In this document: piece by piece, positions 1-7,925 of the stretch
Position numbering within the stretch: the stretch's first letter is position 1
How the letters are laid out: every line of letters starts with the position of its first letter
Notes under the pieces: model-generated
The model's input: the letters and a program-made list of their open reading frames with translations, nothing else
The model's database searches: none
What the model was told of the DNA's origin: nothing
From: Deltaproteobacteria bacterium
GTDB taxonomy: Bacteria; Desulfobacterota; GWC2-55-46; JAJCZF01
Direction of reading: 5' to 3'
NCBI GenBank assembly: GCA_029262475.1
Contig: JAJCZG010000030.1
Span: 1-49,477 of the forward strand
DNA: 49,477 bases
Program-made: the position numbers and the translations under genes

Positions 1-247
1 ATTAATTCGCGCAGCGAAACGCGGATGCTGCTTTAGCTCCCTTACCATGCGGAAATTGCAGGAACTGAAAAGCAAAGACACACACAGTCGTCGCGTACGC
101 AGAGCCTCCGTACGCCTCAGGCATCCGGTCGCGCGATATAAAACCGGACTGGTTCGGTAAAAACACTTTAATTTTATCTTCAGGCGTTATATCTTATGAG
201 GTGGTAAGGTTATTATAAATTCTGGAACTTAAGGGTGCCCGGAGGGG
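1..247. other. Left edge, no assignable gene
   Basis: No convincing coding frame, tRNA or repeat was recognised here. A minus-strand frame beginning with ATG at about 49 runs off the left edge after some 16 codons and could be the start of a gene, but it is too short to judge. Confidence 0.4.
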
Positions 248-361
248 TTACTTGGCGCCGGAGATGATATAGAGAAAGAGCAGGGCGAAGAGGATGGCAT
301 TCAGGATGGCTCCGCCTATTATTATGTAATCCACCTTCTTTAGTTTTCTTCTTTTATCCAT
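248..361 (-). CDS. Small single-helix membrane protein (37 aa), unknown
   Basis: This short frame encodes a basic N-terminus (MDKRRKLKK) followed by one hydrophobic helix (about residues 12-34), ending SGAK. The layout suggests a membrane peptide with its N-terminus in the cytoplasm. No Shine-Dalgarno sequence precedes the ATG. Instead a strong promoter places the expected transcription start at or within a base of the A of the ATG, which suggests a leaderless mRNA. It diverges from the cytochrome operon, so it could be a small subunit or assembly peptide of that complex, in the manner of the small helices that accompany terminal oxidases, but no family was recognised. It could also be a chance frame in a promoter region; the basic-then-hydrophobic composition and the promoter are what argue for it. 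Confidence 0.45.
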   Translation of the reverse strand: MDKRRKLKKVDYIIIGGAILNAILFALLFLYIISGAK

Positions 362-367
362 ATAGTA

Positions 368-396
368 AGCATATGTAAAAGCGTTTAACCTGTCAA
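368..396 (-). promoter_or_regulatory. Sigma-70-like promoter for the 37-aa peptide
   Basis: On the minus strand a perfect TTGACA (396-391) is followed by a 17-bp spacer and TATGCT (373-368). A start about seven bases downstream falls at 361-362, on the ATG of the small divergent gene. Confidence 0.55.
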
Positions 397-444
397 GTCG
401 TGAAGACAGAAGCAGAACGTACAATATTTTAAGGATTTATCATT

Positions 445-555
445 ATGAAGATCATAGTCTTTCTTGCCTCACTCTTCGTCTTATGCGGATTTTTTTTATT
501 GCTCGACAAAGGGTTCTTCGCCCTTCAGGGGCTTTCTTTCTTATTTAAGGGGTAA
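445..555 (+). CDS. Small membrane peptide (36 aa) leading the cytochrome operon
   Basis: An ATG at 445 is preceded by AAGGA at 431-435 (nine-base spacer). The 36-residue product is almost wholly hydrophobic: one helix near residues 2-20 (begins MKIIVFLASLF), a short DKG turn, then an amphipathic tail ending FLFKG. It ends 13 bases before the ATG chosen for the CydA-like gene. An overlapping long frame that would extend that gene back to 464 is explained by this peptide. By position it resembles the single-helix peptides that accompany bd and cbb3 oxidases (CydX, CcoQ), though no sequence match is claimed. It could instead be a leader peptide. Confidence 0.5.
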   Translation: MKIIVFLASLFVLCGFFLLLDKGFFALQGLSFLFKG

Positions 556-568
556 TAAAAGACCGTCT

Positions 569-2482
569 ATGAGACTTGCTCCATCAAAAAAGGCCGCCGC
601 ACTATTAGTTACGGTAATAATTACGGCATTAACACTCCTCCTTATCGCCCCGGATAGTAGTACCTATGCCGCTACCGAAAGAGAAGAGACGGAAGCTGCC
701 TTAACTCTTACTACTCCTGGTGAGACGACCGGCCTTTCTGGGATCAATTTAAAAGACGGGTCAAAGAAGGGCGAGATAGATAGAGCGATCCTCCTGGACC
801 GGACCGAAAGGAAGCAGGTAAAGCCCCCGGAGCTAACCGCTAAGGACTACCGGAGCCTCGGCCCGGTCAAAAGACGCACCACAGGCTGGTTCCTCGCTCA
901 GATCCATCTCTGGTTCGCGGCCTTCGTCTTAGCCGTACCGATCTTCGTCGTCATCTCAGAAGCGTTAGGCATGATAACAGGTAACGAACGCTACGACAGG
1001 ATGGCTTACGAATTCCTCCGTATCAGCATGACCGCTTACTCCTTTACGGCGATAAGCGGCATCCTCTTCGCCCTTGCACTATTCTTCTTCTACCCCGGGC
1101 TCATGAAATACATGACAAGGATATTCGAGGACAGCTACGTCTTCTACGTCCTCTTTATCTTCCTGGAGAACGCGGCGCTATATAGCTACTACTACGGGTG
1201 GAAGCGGATGAGGCGCGGCACGAAGAAGAAGCTCCACCTCGCCGTCGGCATCTGGCTAAATATCATGGGTACGCTCATAATGATAACCGCGAATGCGTGG
1301 GCGACCTTCATGATGACGCCGGGCGGCGTTGATATGGCAGGGATATTCCAGGGAGGGGTCTGGGCGGCGGTGCATAACCCGCTCTGGCATCCGATGAACC
1401 TCCACCGCTTTGTGGCGAATATCGCCTACGGCGGCTCCATAGTGGCGGCATACGCGGCCTATATGTTCCTCTCCGCGCAGACGAGGCGGGAGCGCGCCCA
1501 CTACGACTGGATGGGTTATATCGCAAGCTACATCGCCGTCATTGCGCTCCTGCCGCTACCGTTTGCGGGGTACTGGCTTACAGCCGAGATATACGCCTAC
1601 AGCCAGCAGATGGGCATAACCCTCATGGGCGGGCTCTTCGGCTGGATCTTCGTTATACAGGCCGTAATAATCGGCGCTCTCTTCCTCTCTATTAATTACT
1701 ACCTCTGGTGCGCCATGAAGAGAAACCCCGGAGGCGAGCGCTATACCGTCTATATCAAGTACCTGGGTCTTGTTATACTCGCATGTTTTCTCGTATGGTT
1801 TACACCACATACGCTGATACTTACGCAGGCCGAGCTTACGGCCCTAGGCGGGCCGTACCACCCTGTACTCGGCCCGCTCGGGCTCATGCCGGCAAAAAAT
1901 ATCGCCGTAAATATACTTATAATCGGAACGTTTTTAAGCTTTCTTCTATACCGGAGATCCGGACGGAGAGTCCCGGCAGGTACCGGTAGCGCCAATTACC
2001 TCGCCGCCGTACAGCTCGCGGTGATACTCTCCGGTGTGGTAAATATTATTATCGTCGGCGTCTACTACGGCTACTTCACCAACTCCGTATATAAGGTAGC
2101 CTCAAGCGTGCCGCAGGTGATGACGACTCTCGCTGTGATAGTGCTGACCTCGGGGATAGAATACTACCGCTACAAAGGCGTAAAGGCCGGGAGTCGTTCC
2201 CGGTGGGGAAGGGTTCCCGAGAGGAGCCAGTACGCGCTTATCTTGCTTGCGGTATCATTTACATGGCTAATGGGGCTTATGGGCTTTGTCCGTTCTGCGA
2301 TAAGGCAGCACTGGCACGTCTTCTCCGTCGTTCGAGACGCCTCTACCGAGGCCTATACCCCGACGATTTCTCATGCCGCCCAGGTCGTGAGTATCGCTAC
2401 CATTGTATTTCTCTCGTTTATGGTCTTAATATTTTGGCTTAACAGGGGCTGTGGAGAAGGAAACAGCGGGAGGCGCTTATGA
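569..2482 (+). CDS. CydA-like (bd-type) membrane oxidoreductase subunit
   Basis: This 637-residue polytopic membrane protein resembles subunit I of cytochrome bd. It has an N-terminal signal-anchor (about 8-26), a polar stretch to residue 105, then many helices. Matches to CydA are the first-helix histidine in QIHLWF (His113), the glutamate helix FIFLEN (Glu200) and ITANAWATFMMTPGG (about 239-253). By eye, the usual haem b558 histidine position falls on Ala283 in RFVANIAYG, while His274 and His279 lie just before it. The long quinol-binding Q-loop is not evident and no cydB follows. ATG 569 is preferred because it lies just after the upstream peptide and opens a good signal-anchor. Its stop overlaps the next start (ATGA). 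Related CydA homologues with c-type cytochromes and no CydB are annotated in nitrite oxidisers and other bacteria. Electron donor and acceptor are unknown; oxygen reduction is an inference. Confidence 0.75.
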   Translation: MRLAPSKKAAALLVTVIITALTLLLIAPDSSTYAATEREETEAALTLTTPGETTGLSGINLKDGSKKGEIDRAILLDRTERKQVKPPELTAKDYRSLGPVKRRTTGWFLAQIHLWFAAFVLAVPIFVVISEALGMITGNERYDRMAYEFLRISMTAYSFTAISGILFALALFFFYPGLMKYMTRIFEDSYVFYVLFIFLENAALYSYYYGWKRMRRGTKKKLHLAVGIWLNIMGTLIMITANAWATFMMTPGGVDMAGIFQGGVWAAVHNPLWHPMNLHRFVANIAYGGSIVAAYAAYMFLSAQTRRERAHYDWMGYIASYIAVIALLPLPFAGYWLTAEIYAYSQQMGITLMGGLFGWIFVIQAVIIGALFLSINYYLWCAMKRNPGGERYTVYIKYLGLVILACFLVWFTPHTLILTQAELTALGGPYHPVLGPLGLMPAKNIAVNILIIGTFLSFLLYRRSGRRVPAGTGSANYLAAVQLAVILSGVVNIIIVGVYYGYFTNSVYKVASSVPQVMTTLAVIVLTSGIEYYRYKGVKAGSRSRWGRVPERSQYALILLAVSFTWLMGLMGFVRSAIRQHWHVFSVVRDASTEAYTPTISHAAQVVSIATIVFLSFMVLIFWLNRGCGEGNSGRRL

Positions 2483-3051
2483 GCGTATTTCTAAAGACAG
2501 CTCTCTTCTGTGTCATAGTCGTCGCGGCCTTTACGCTATTTTCCGTATACTATATCCCGGACCTAAAGCCCGCTCCACCTCCGATGGAGACCAGGGCCGA
2601 TATTACTACAATGGATTTAGAAGAGATAACGGCCCTCGGGAGATACGTCTACGGCGTTAAGGGATCATGCAGCCGCTGCCACGGCAGTGTCGGCGGAAGG
2701 GCCCCGGAGCTTAAAGAAATTGCTCTCACTGCCGCCGGGCGCATAAAGGAGGATAGCTATAAGGGGAGCGCCATAACTGCCGCCGGGTATATCTACGAAT
2801 CAATGGTAGACCCATCGCTTTACGTCGTCCGGGGCTACGGCGTAAAGGGGACAAGCGACGCCGAGAGCCCGATGCCTGCGGCATCAAACAGGGCAGTTGG
2901 TCTTACAGAGACGGATATGAGGGCGGTGATAGCTTACCTCCAGGAGAACTCCGGGGTAACGCCGACGCCTTTCTTCAAGCTGCCTGAAGGGTACGGGGCG
3001 GATAAGGCCCACGGAAGAGCCGGTAAAGGGGAGGCAGCGTCCGAGAGATGA
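2479..3051 (+). CDS. Membrane-anchored monohaem cytochrome c
   Basis: The 190-residue product has an N-terminal uncleaved helix (about 5-27), a proline-rich linker (PAPPP) and one haem c motif CSRCH (Cys64, Cys67, His68). MPAAS around residue 130 may supply the distal methionine. The last 25 residues are charged and probably disordered. It should face the periplasm and pass electrons to or from the CydA-like protein. Start and stop overlap both neighbours by four bases (ATGA), so translational coupling within one operon is very likely. The family is broad (cytochrome c class I) and the specific partner is inferred from context only. Confidence 0.85.
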   Translation: MSVFLKTALFCVIVVAAFTLFSVYYIPDLKPAPPPMETRADITTMDLEEITALGRYVYGVKGSCSRCHGSVGGRAPELKEIALTAAGRIKEDSYKGSAITAAGYIYESMVDPSLYVVRGYGVKGTSDAESPMPAASNRAVGLTETDMRAVIAYLQENSGVTPTPFFKLPEGYGADKAHGRAGKGEAASER

Positions 3052-3809
3052 AGATACCCGCACTCTTAAAATTCGTGCTTCTTGTCGTTATAGCCTACCT
3101 CGTCTTCAAGGCCCCGGCGCTCCTAATGGGTAAACCCATACCCGCAAGCCTTGCAGGGGTATACCTCTTCTTTACCGTCGTGGTAATTCTACTCGTAATG
3201 ACCTCTACCGATAAGGGGGTAAGCGAGCTTACAGGGCCCATCTACAGGGTATCCTTCGAGCCGGGGCTAAGGCCCATAAGAAACGTAATCGTAGTAGCTT
3301 TGCCGATTATCGCTGTGGCGATTACTTATTTCTCGATTGCTGGCGGCGAGGTGTCGAGTGTTAAGCTTAGGACCGCTCACCCCGCTCCGCCAGAGACGTT
3401 TGCGGCCTACGGTAAGAGGGTTAAGACCGAAAAGCTTACAAACCCATACAGGGCGCTTGAGGAGAGCGACCCGAGGGTATTTGAGAGGGCTGTAAAAGAC
3501 GGAGGTAAAGTATATTTCAAGAACTGTTTTTTTTGCCACGGCGCAAAGCTAGACGGAGCGGGCCACTACGCACGCGCGCTGAAAAACCCCTTGCCCCAAC
3601 CCTTTAAGGGGCAGGACACGATAGCGCAGTTAAGTGAAGCGTACTTATTTTGGCGCATCACTACCGGCGGGCCGGGGCTTCCGGCTGAGAGCGCGCCGTG
3701 GGACTCTTCGATGCCCGCCTGGGAAAGTATCTTAAGTGAAGACGAAATATGGAAGGTAATCTTATTCGTCTACGACTACACCGGCAACAGGCCGAGGAGC
3801 TGGGAGTAG
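3048..3809 (+). CDS. Three-helix membrane protein with C-terminal cytochrome c domain
   Basis: This 253-residue protein has hydrophobic segments at about 5-25, 34-52 and 78-97, then a periplasmic domain with one haem c motif CFFCH (Cys160 to His164) and the conserved HGAKLDGAG that follows in class I cytochromes. SSMPAWESIL near residue 223 probably carries the distal Met ligand. It overlaps the preceding gene by four bases and is followed nine bases later by the next cytochrome. The fusion of three helices to a haem domain suggests a structural subunit that docks the soluble haem domains onto the membrane core. Confidence 0.85.
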   Translation: MKIPALLKFVLLVVIAYLVFKAPALLMGKPIPASLAGVYLFFTVVVILLVMTSTDKGVSELTGPIYRVSFEPGLRPIRNVIVVALPIIAVAITYFSIAGGEVSSVKLRTAHPAPPETFAAYGKRVKTEKLTNPYRALEESDPRVFERAVKDGGKVYFKNCFFCHGAKLDGAGHYARALKNPLPQPFKGQDTIAQLSEAYLFWRITTGGPGLPAESAPWDSSMPAWESILSEDEIWKVILFVYDYTGNRPRSWE

Positions 3810-3818
3810 ACTGCTGAC

Positions 3819-5432
3819 ATGAAACTATACAGAAAAATAATCCTCCTGGCGGCCTTACTTATGGCTTCACTCTCGCTGGCACTCTCCGGTGGGTCAGCCA
3901 CTGCCGCCGGCCCCGAGAGCGGTAAAGCGATATACGTTAAGCGCTGCGCCTGGTGCCACGGCGAGGACGGCGCTGGCGACGGCCCCGCCTCTGAGTACCT
4001 AAATCCCCCGCCGAGGGACTTTACCGAGGTGAGCTACAAGTATAAGAGCACCCCTTCGGAAGAGATGGTCCCAACCGACGAAGACCTCTTAAAGGTCATT
4101 CGTGGCCGCGACTTCGGTAACGGAGAAGGCCACGGGGCGGGGTGGACCGCCTCCATGCCCGGCTTCGGCGATATCGTCTCCGATGATGACGCAAGGAAGC
4201 TCATCGAATATATAAAATACATTTCAGATATTACCGATGAAGAAGTACCCGCCTCCATAAGCCTTGAAGGACGTATCCCAAGCTCGGAAGAGAGCATTCG
4301 GACGGGTAAGGAGCTATTCCTTGCTAAAGACCGCTGCACCGAGTGCCACGGCAAACTCGGTAGAGGGGACGGGCGAAAGAGGCTAAAGGACGACCTCGGG
4401 TACCGCACCTGGCCAAGGAACCTTACTAAGGGATTTAGCTTCAGGGGGGGTAACAAACCGGAAGATATCTATACGCGAGTGACCGTCGGCATTCCCGGCA
4501 CGCAGATGCCGTCTTTCGCCGACCCGGCGAGTAAAAGACGCCTTACCGAAGAAGAAAGGTGGCATGTGGCGAACTATGTCGCCTCCCTTAACAAACCCTA
4601 TAAAAAGCCCGGAGACTTTACGGCGATTCATGCTATTTATCTGGACGGGCCCCTGCCGGGCGGCCCCCTTGACGAGGGCTGGTCAAGAGCCCCGTATACG
4701 AGCCTCCACCTCTTCCCGCAGATAATAATGGAAACCCGCCTCTTTACCCCGTCCCTCGATACGCTCTCGGTAAAGGCCGTCTATAATGAAGACGCACTTA
4801 TGATACTCCTGGAGTGGGACGACAGGACCCTGAGCGATCCGGACGATAAGGTCTCAAGGGAGATAGCCGGGGGCGCTCACTACCCTGACGCTCTGGCAGT
4901 AGAGTTTCCAATGGCGAACCCCTCAACCGGCAAAAGCAGTACCCCTCCATTCTTCGGCGAGGGAGACCTGGAGCACCAGGTAAATATCTGGTACTGGCGC
5001 GGCACCGAAGGGGTAACGGAAGAGAGCGGAGGAGGAGAGGTAAAGCTCTACAACGCCGCCGGAATAACTAAGAGAAAAGAACGGAAACCTGAGATGGCAG
5101 GAGTCACGGCAAGAGGCGTTTACAAAGACGGCACATGGCGAGTAGTAATGAAGCGCCCCTTGAGGACGGATAACCCCGATACGGTTATACAGTTCGACGC
5201 TACTACCACCTTGCCAGTGGCCTTCGCCCTGTGGGACGGGTCTAACCTTGAGAGAGGGTCAAAACACGTACTTACCTCGTGGCATAAGATAAGTTTTAAG
5301 CAGAACTCCGGGTACGGGCGCCTTATATGGCCCGCAGTAGCCGGGGGCTTTATTATTATTTTGGAGCTGGTATGGCTCCGAAGCGGCACTGACGACCGTA
5401 AAACGAATGACCCACTTCACAAAAAACCGTAA
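3819..5432 (+). CDS. Dihaem cytochrome c with ethylbenzene dehydrogenase-like haem-binding domain
   Basis: The 537-residue protein has a signal peptide (cleavage likely near residue 29), two cytochrome c domains (CAWCH at 43-47 and CTECH at 173-177, with MPGFG and MPSFA as candidate distal Met segments), then from about 265 to 505 a beta-rich domain. Features such as LDEGW, ALMILLEWDD and DALAVEF resemble the haem b-binding gamma subunit family of ethylbenzene dehydrogenase and nitrite oxidoreductase. A C-terminal helix (about 508-526) anchors it. It closes the cytochrome operon and ends one base before the convergent kinase stop codon. If the C-terminal domain binds haem b, the protein holds three haems. 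The domain assignment is by pattern only. Confidence 0.8.
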   Translation: MKLYRKIILLAALLMASLSLALSGGSATAAGPESGKAIYVKRCAWCHGEDGAGDGPASEYLNPPPRDFTEVSYKYKSTPSEEMVPTDEDLLKVIRGRDFGNGEGHGAGWTASMPGFGDIVSDDDARKLIEYIKYISDITDEEVPASISLEGRIPSSEESIRTGKELFLAKDRCTECHGKLGRGDGRKRLKDDLGYRTWPRNLTKGFSFRGGNKPEDIYTRVTVGIPGTQMPSFADPASKRRLTEEERWHVANYVASLNKPYKKPGDFTAIHAIYLDGPLPGGPLDEGWSRAPYTSLHLFPQIIMETRLFTPSLDTLSVKAVYNEDALMILLEWDDRTLSDPDDKVSREIAGGAHYPDALAVEFPMANPSTGKSSTPPFFGEGDLEHQVNIWYWRGTEGVTEESGGGEVKLYNAAGITKRKERKPEMAGVTARGVYKDGTWRVVMKRPLRTDNPDTVIQFDATTTLPVAFALWDGSNLERGSKHVLTSWHKISFKQNSGYGRLIWPAVAGGFIIILELVWLRSGTDDRKTNDPLHKKP

Positions 5433-5433
5433 T

Positions 5434-7362
5434 TTATACATGAATTTTAGAGGAGAAGGCAGACTTCGCATTCTCCTTGGCCTCTTCATCGCTTGATATT
5501 GGAAAATAGGCCGGTATCCAGAAGTTGAAGGTCGTTCCCCGCTTCGGTGAGCTGTCCACATTTATCCAACCGTTGTGGCGTCTTATGACGCCGTATACGA
5601 CCGAGAGCCCGAGGCCGCTACCGTCCGGCCCCTTAGTCGTAAAGAAGGGGTCGAATATCCTGTCTGAGATGGTCTTCTCCATGCCTACGCCCGTATCAGT
5701 TACCGAGATACAGACATAGTCGCCGCTCCTTGCCTCCGTGATCATCTTTGCGTCTGACTCGTCAAGCTCGACATTCTCGCTCTTAATAGTGAGCATGCCG
5801 CCGTCCGGCATGGCGTCATTGGCATTTACAATAAGGTTCATAAGCACCTGTTCGATATTTCCCTTGTCGGCCCGGATCTTCCAGACATCGTTGCTTAGAC
5901 TATCCACCACCTTTATATCGCCCCTTATAAGGTGATTTATCAGCTTCAAGAGGCTCTCTATCGTCTCGTTAATATCCAGGACTGTAAAGTTGACGGGCTG
6001 TTTACGCCCGAAGATGAGGAGCTGATGGGTAATGTTGGAGCCCCTGTCCACGAGCTGTTGTATCTGCATGAGGTTCGCCCTGAGCGGATCGTCCTCCTTG
6101 ATCTTCTTCATGGTGACCCTGGTATACCCTTTAATGGAAAGGATGATATTGCTGAAGTCATGCGCCACGCCTACGATGAGGCGCCCTATCGCTTCGAGCT
6201 TCTGAGAATGAAGAAGCTGGTCGTGGATCATATCCTTCTCTTCCTCTATTTTCTTCCTGATGGTCAGGTCGCGTATTATACCGCTGAAACAGAGGCCCTT
6301 AGGAGTATTCCAGGTACCAATGGATAATTCGATGGGAAACTCGGTACCGTCCTTTTTGAGGCCGTCGAATTCCAGGGTTTTACCGATAACACTGCTCTTG
6401 GAGGTACGGTTCACACGCTCCAGGCCGTCATGGTGGTCCTTTATATACCGCTCCGGCATCAGCATCGTAAGCGGCTTACCTAACGCCTCTGTCTCTTCGT
6501 AGCCGAATATCTTCCTCGCCCCTTCGTTCCAGGAAATTATCTTTCCGGTCTTGTCTGCGGATATAATGGCGTCGCTGGCCGATTGGAGTACGCTCCTGAA
6601 CCTCAGCTCGTTCTCCCTGAAAGCCTCGCTCAGCAACTTGTGCTCGGTAAACTCCTTCTCCAACCTCAAATTCGCCGCGCTTAGCTCTCCGGTCCTCTCC
6701 TCTACACGCTTCTCAAGCTCTTCATGTCCCTTCCTGAGCGTCTCCTCTATGCGTTTTCTCTCTGTAATATCCCTCCCTGAACAGAGAACCGAAGCTTCGC
6801 TCCCCTCATCATCGCGGAGAAGGGCGTTATGCCAGGCGATAAGCTTCTCCTGACCCTTTTTTGTCACGACAGGGCATTCGAAATTATCCTCCAACCCGCC
6901 TTCACCTGCCAGGAACCGGTAGTAATTCACCCTCATCTCACCCCTCTGGGAAGCCGGAATAAAGGACGTAAACCAGTCCTTCCCAATAACTTCCCGGCTT
7001 GTGTATCCCAGGAGGCCAAGGCCGTACTTATTAATGAGGAGCACCTTCCCGTCAGCGTCGATGATCATAAGCAGTACTCCGGCGACGTCGATATACATCT
7101 GCGCATTCTCTTTTTCCCTGTTAAGCTTATTTTCAGTACGGCGCCTCTCTTCAATCTGTTGAACAAGAGGACGGAAGAGAAAGAGATAGAGAAGGGGAGA
7201 AAGGACCAATATCAGGAGCAGGGAATCAAGAATAGCTTCCTTCCAGAGAGAGATGGGCTCAATCGCCGAGAGGAAGATCATTACCAGTAATTCGGAAAGG
7301 AAGATACATACAGCTACTGTAAATAGCACCAGTAAGGCGCTTTTTCTGGGGGTCTTATCCAT
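5434..7362 (-). CDS. Membrane PAS-PAS sensor histidine kinase
   Basis: The 642-residue kinase has two N-terminal helices (about 9-31 and 42-63) with almost no periplasmic loop, a PAS domain (about 85-200), a coiled coil (205-245), a second PAS domain (250-370), a HisKA segment with His401 in VAHDFSNIILSI, and an HATPase domain with N box (NLIVNANDAMPDGG), DTGVGM and SGLGLSVVYG. There is no receiver domain and no adjacent response regulator, so it is an orphan. The family usually has HDFNN where this has HDFSN. AAGGA precedes the ATG. The stop lies one base from the stop of the convergent cytochrome operon. PAS sensing of redox state or a cytoplasmic ligand is plausible but cannot be specified. 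Confidence 0.9.
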   Translation of the reverse strand: MDKTPRKSALLVLFTVAVCIFLSELLVMIFLSAIEPISLWKEAILDSLLLILVLSPLLYLFLFRPLVQQIEERRRTENKLNREKENAQMYIDVAGVLLMIIDADGKVLLINKYGLGLLGYTSREVIGKDWFTSFIPASQRGEMRVNYYRFLAGEGGLEDNFECPVVTKKGQEKLIAWHNALLRDDEGSEASVLCSGRDITERKRIEETLRKGHEELEKRVEERTGELSAANLRLEKEFTEHKLLSEAFRENELRFRSVLQSASDAIISADKTGKIISWNEGARKIFGYEETEALGKPLTMLMPERYIKDHHDGLERVNRTSKSSVIGKTLEFDGLKKDGTEFPIELSIGTWNTPKGLCFSGIIRDLTIRKKIEEEKDMIHDQLLHSQKLEAIGRLIVGVAHDFSNIILSIKGYTRVTMKKIKEDDPLRANLMQIQQLVDRGSNITHQLLIFGRKQPVNFTVLDINETIESLLKLINHLIRGDIKVVDSLSNDVWKIRADKGNIEQVLMNLIVNANDAMPDGGMLTIKSENVELDESDAKMITEARSGDYVCISVTDTGVGMEKTISDRIFDPFFTTKGPDGSGLGLSVVYGVIRRHNGWINVDSSPKRGTTFNFWIPAYFPISSDEEAKENAKSAFSSKIHV

Positions 7363-7572
7363 AGAGAGCTTCCTTAAGAGGTCTGTTAAATATGTCTCAA
7401 ATAATCACGGGGTTATAATCTCTTGCAGGGGCAGCGGGTTTAAGCCACCCGAGAGCCAGCAATAAAATTATAACTGTAAAAAGGATTCATATAAAGCATT
7501 ACTTTTGCGCGATTAATTCATCCATATTACAGCTCTAATCTTTTCTTAATAATAAATCCGTATAATGGATAC

Positions 7573-7755
7573 TGTAAGATGAACGTAGAAATAATTTCAT
7601 TCAATGCAGTAAAAGGCCGGATAAGAATTTAAGAAAGTTTACTAAAGACCGATACAGTTTGCCACTGCGGGCGGAGATAGTTCCCCTCCTCCTTCTCCTT
7701 CTCCGTCCGCTCCTTTGTCTACCCGGCGTTCTTTTAAAGAACGCCGGGTTTTTTT
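7573..7755 (+). ncRNA. Candidate small RNA of about 180 nt
   Basis: A TATAAT hexamer at 7561-7566 would start a transcript near 7573, although no good -35 element is visible. The arm GCGGGCGGAGA (from about 7666) pairs with TCTCCGTCCGC (ending about 7711, one G-U pair). A perfect terminator hairpin with seven Ts closes the unit. No Rfam family was recognised; a 6S-like fold is not evident. It may instead be a leader or a decayed gene end. Confidence 0.35.
7721..7755 (+). terminator. Rho-independent terminator
   Basis: ACCCGGCGTTCTTT (7721-7734) is perfectly complementary to 7736-7749 and is followed by a run of Ts to 7755. Only the plus strand has the T tract. No gene on that strand ends just upstream, which is why a small RNA is suspected. 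Confidence 0.8.
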
Positions 7756-7925
7756 CGGGATATCGACCGAAAACTTTAACCCAGGTAGCCTCTATAACCG
7801 CTACCGCACTTAGCTCAAAAGACCCGCGCAGGAGCCGCTCCTAATTTACTACTTGAAATATCTTATCTTTTGACCGATAGTGTTTTTATAGGCTTTTTCA
7901 AACCTTAACGTCAAGAGAAGAGTTT

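Larger units (their letters stand above)
7363..7925. other. Intergenic region with candidate small RNA
   Basis: No convincing protein-coding gene was found. The left part is AT-rich and should hold the kinase promoter. A TATAAT hexamer at 7561-7566, a hairpin at about 7665-7710 and a strong terminator at 7721-7755 form a possible small transcription unit on the plus strand (listed separately). A 61-codon frame at 7659-7844 runs through the terminator and is rejected. Confidence 0.5.

Noticed and set aside
464-568. Upstream extension of the CydA-like frame to 464
   Set aside because: The extra 35 residues are polar and unlike a signal anchor, and the same bases encode the better supported 36-aa membrane peptide in another frame.
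569-5432. Nitric oxide reductase or haem-copper oxidase operon
   Set aside because: The membrane subunit lacks the haem-copper oxidase histidine pattern and matches CydA helices instead.
7659-7844. 61-codon plus-strand frame
   Set aside because: It runs straight through a strong terminator and has low-complexity Leu/Arg content.
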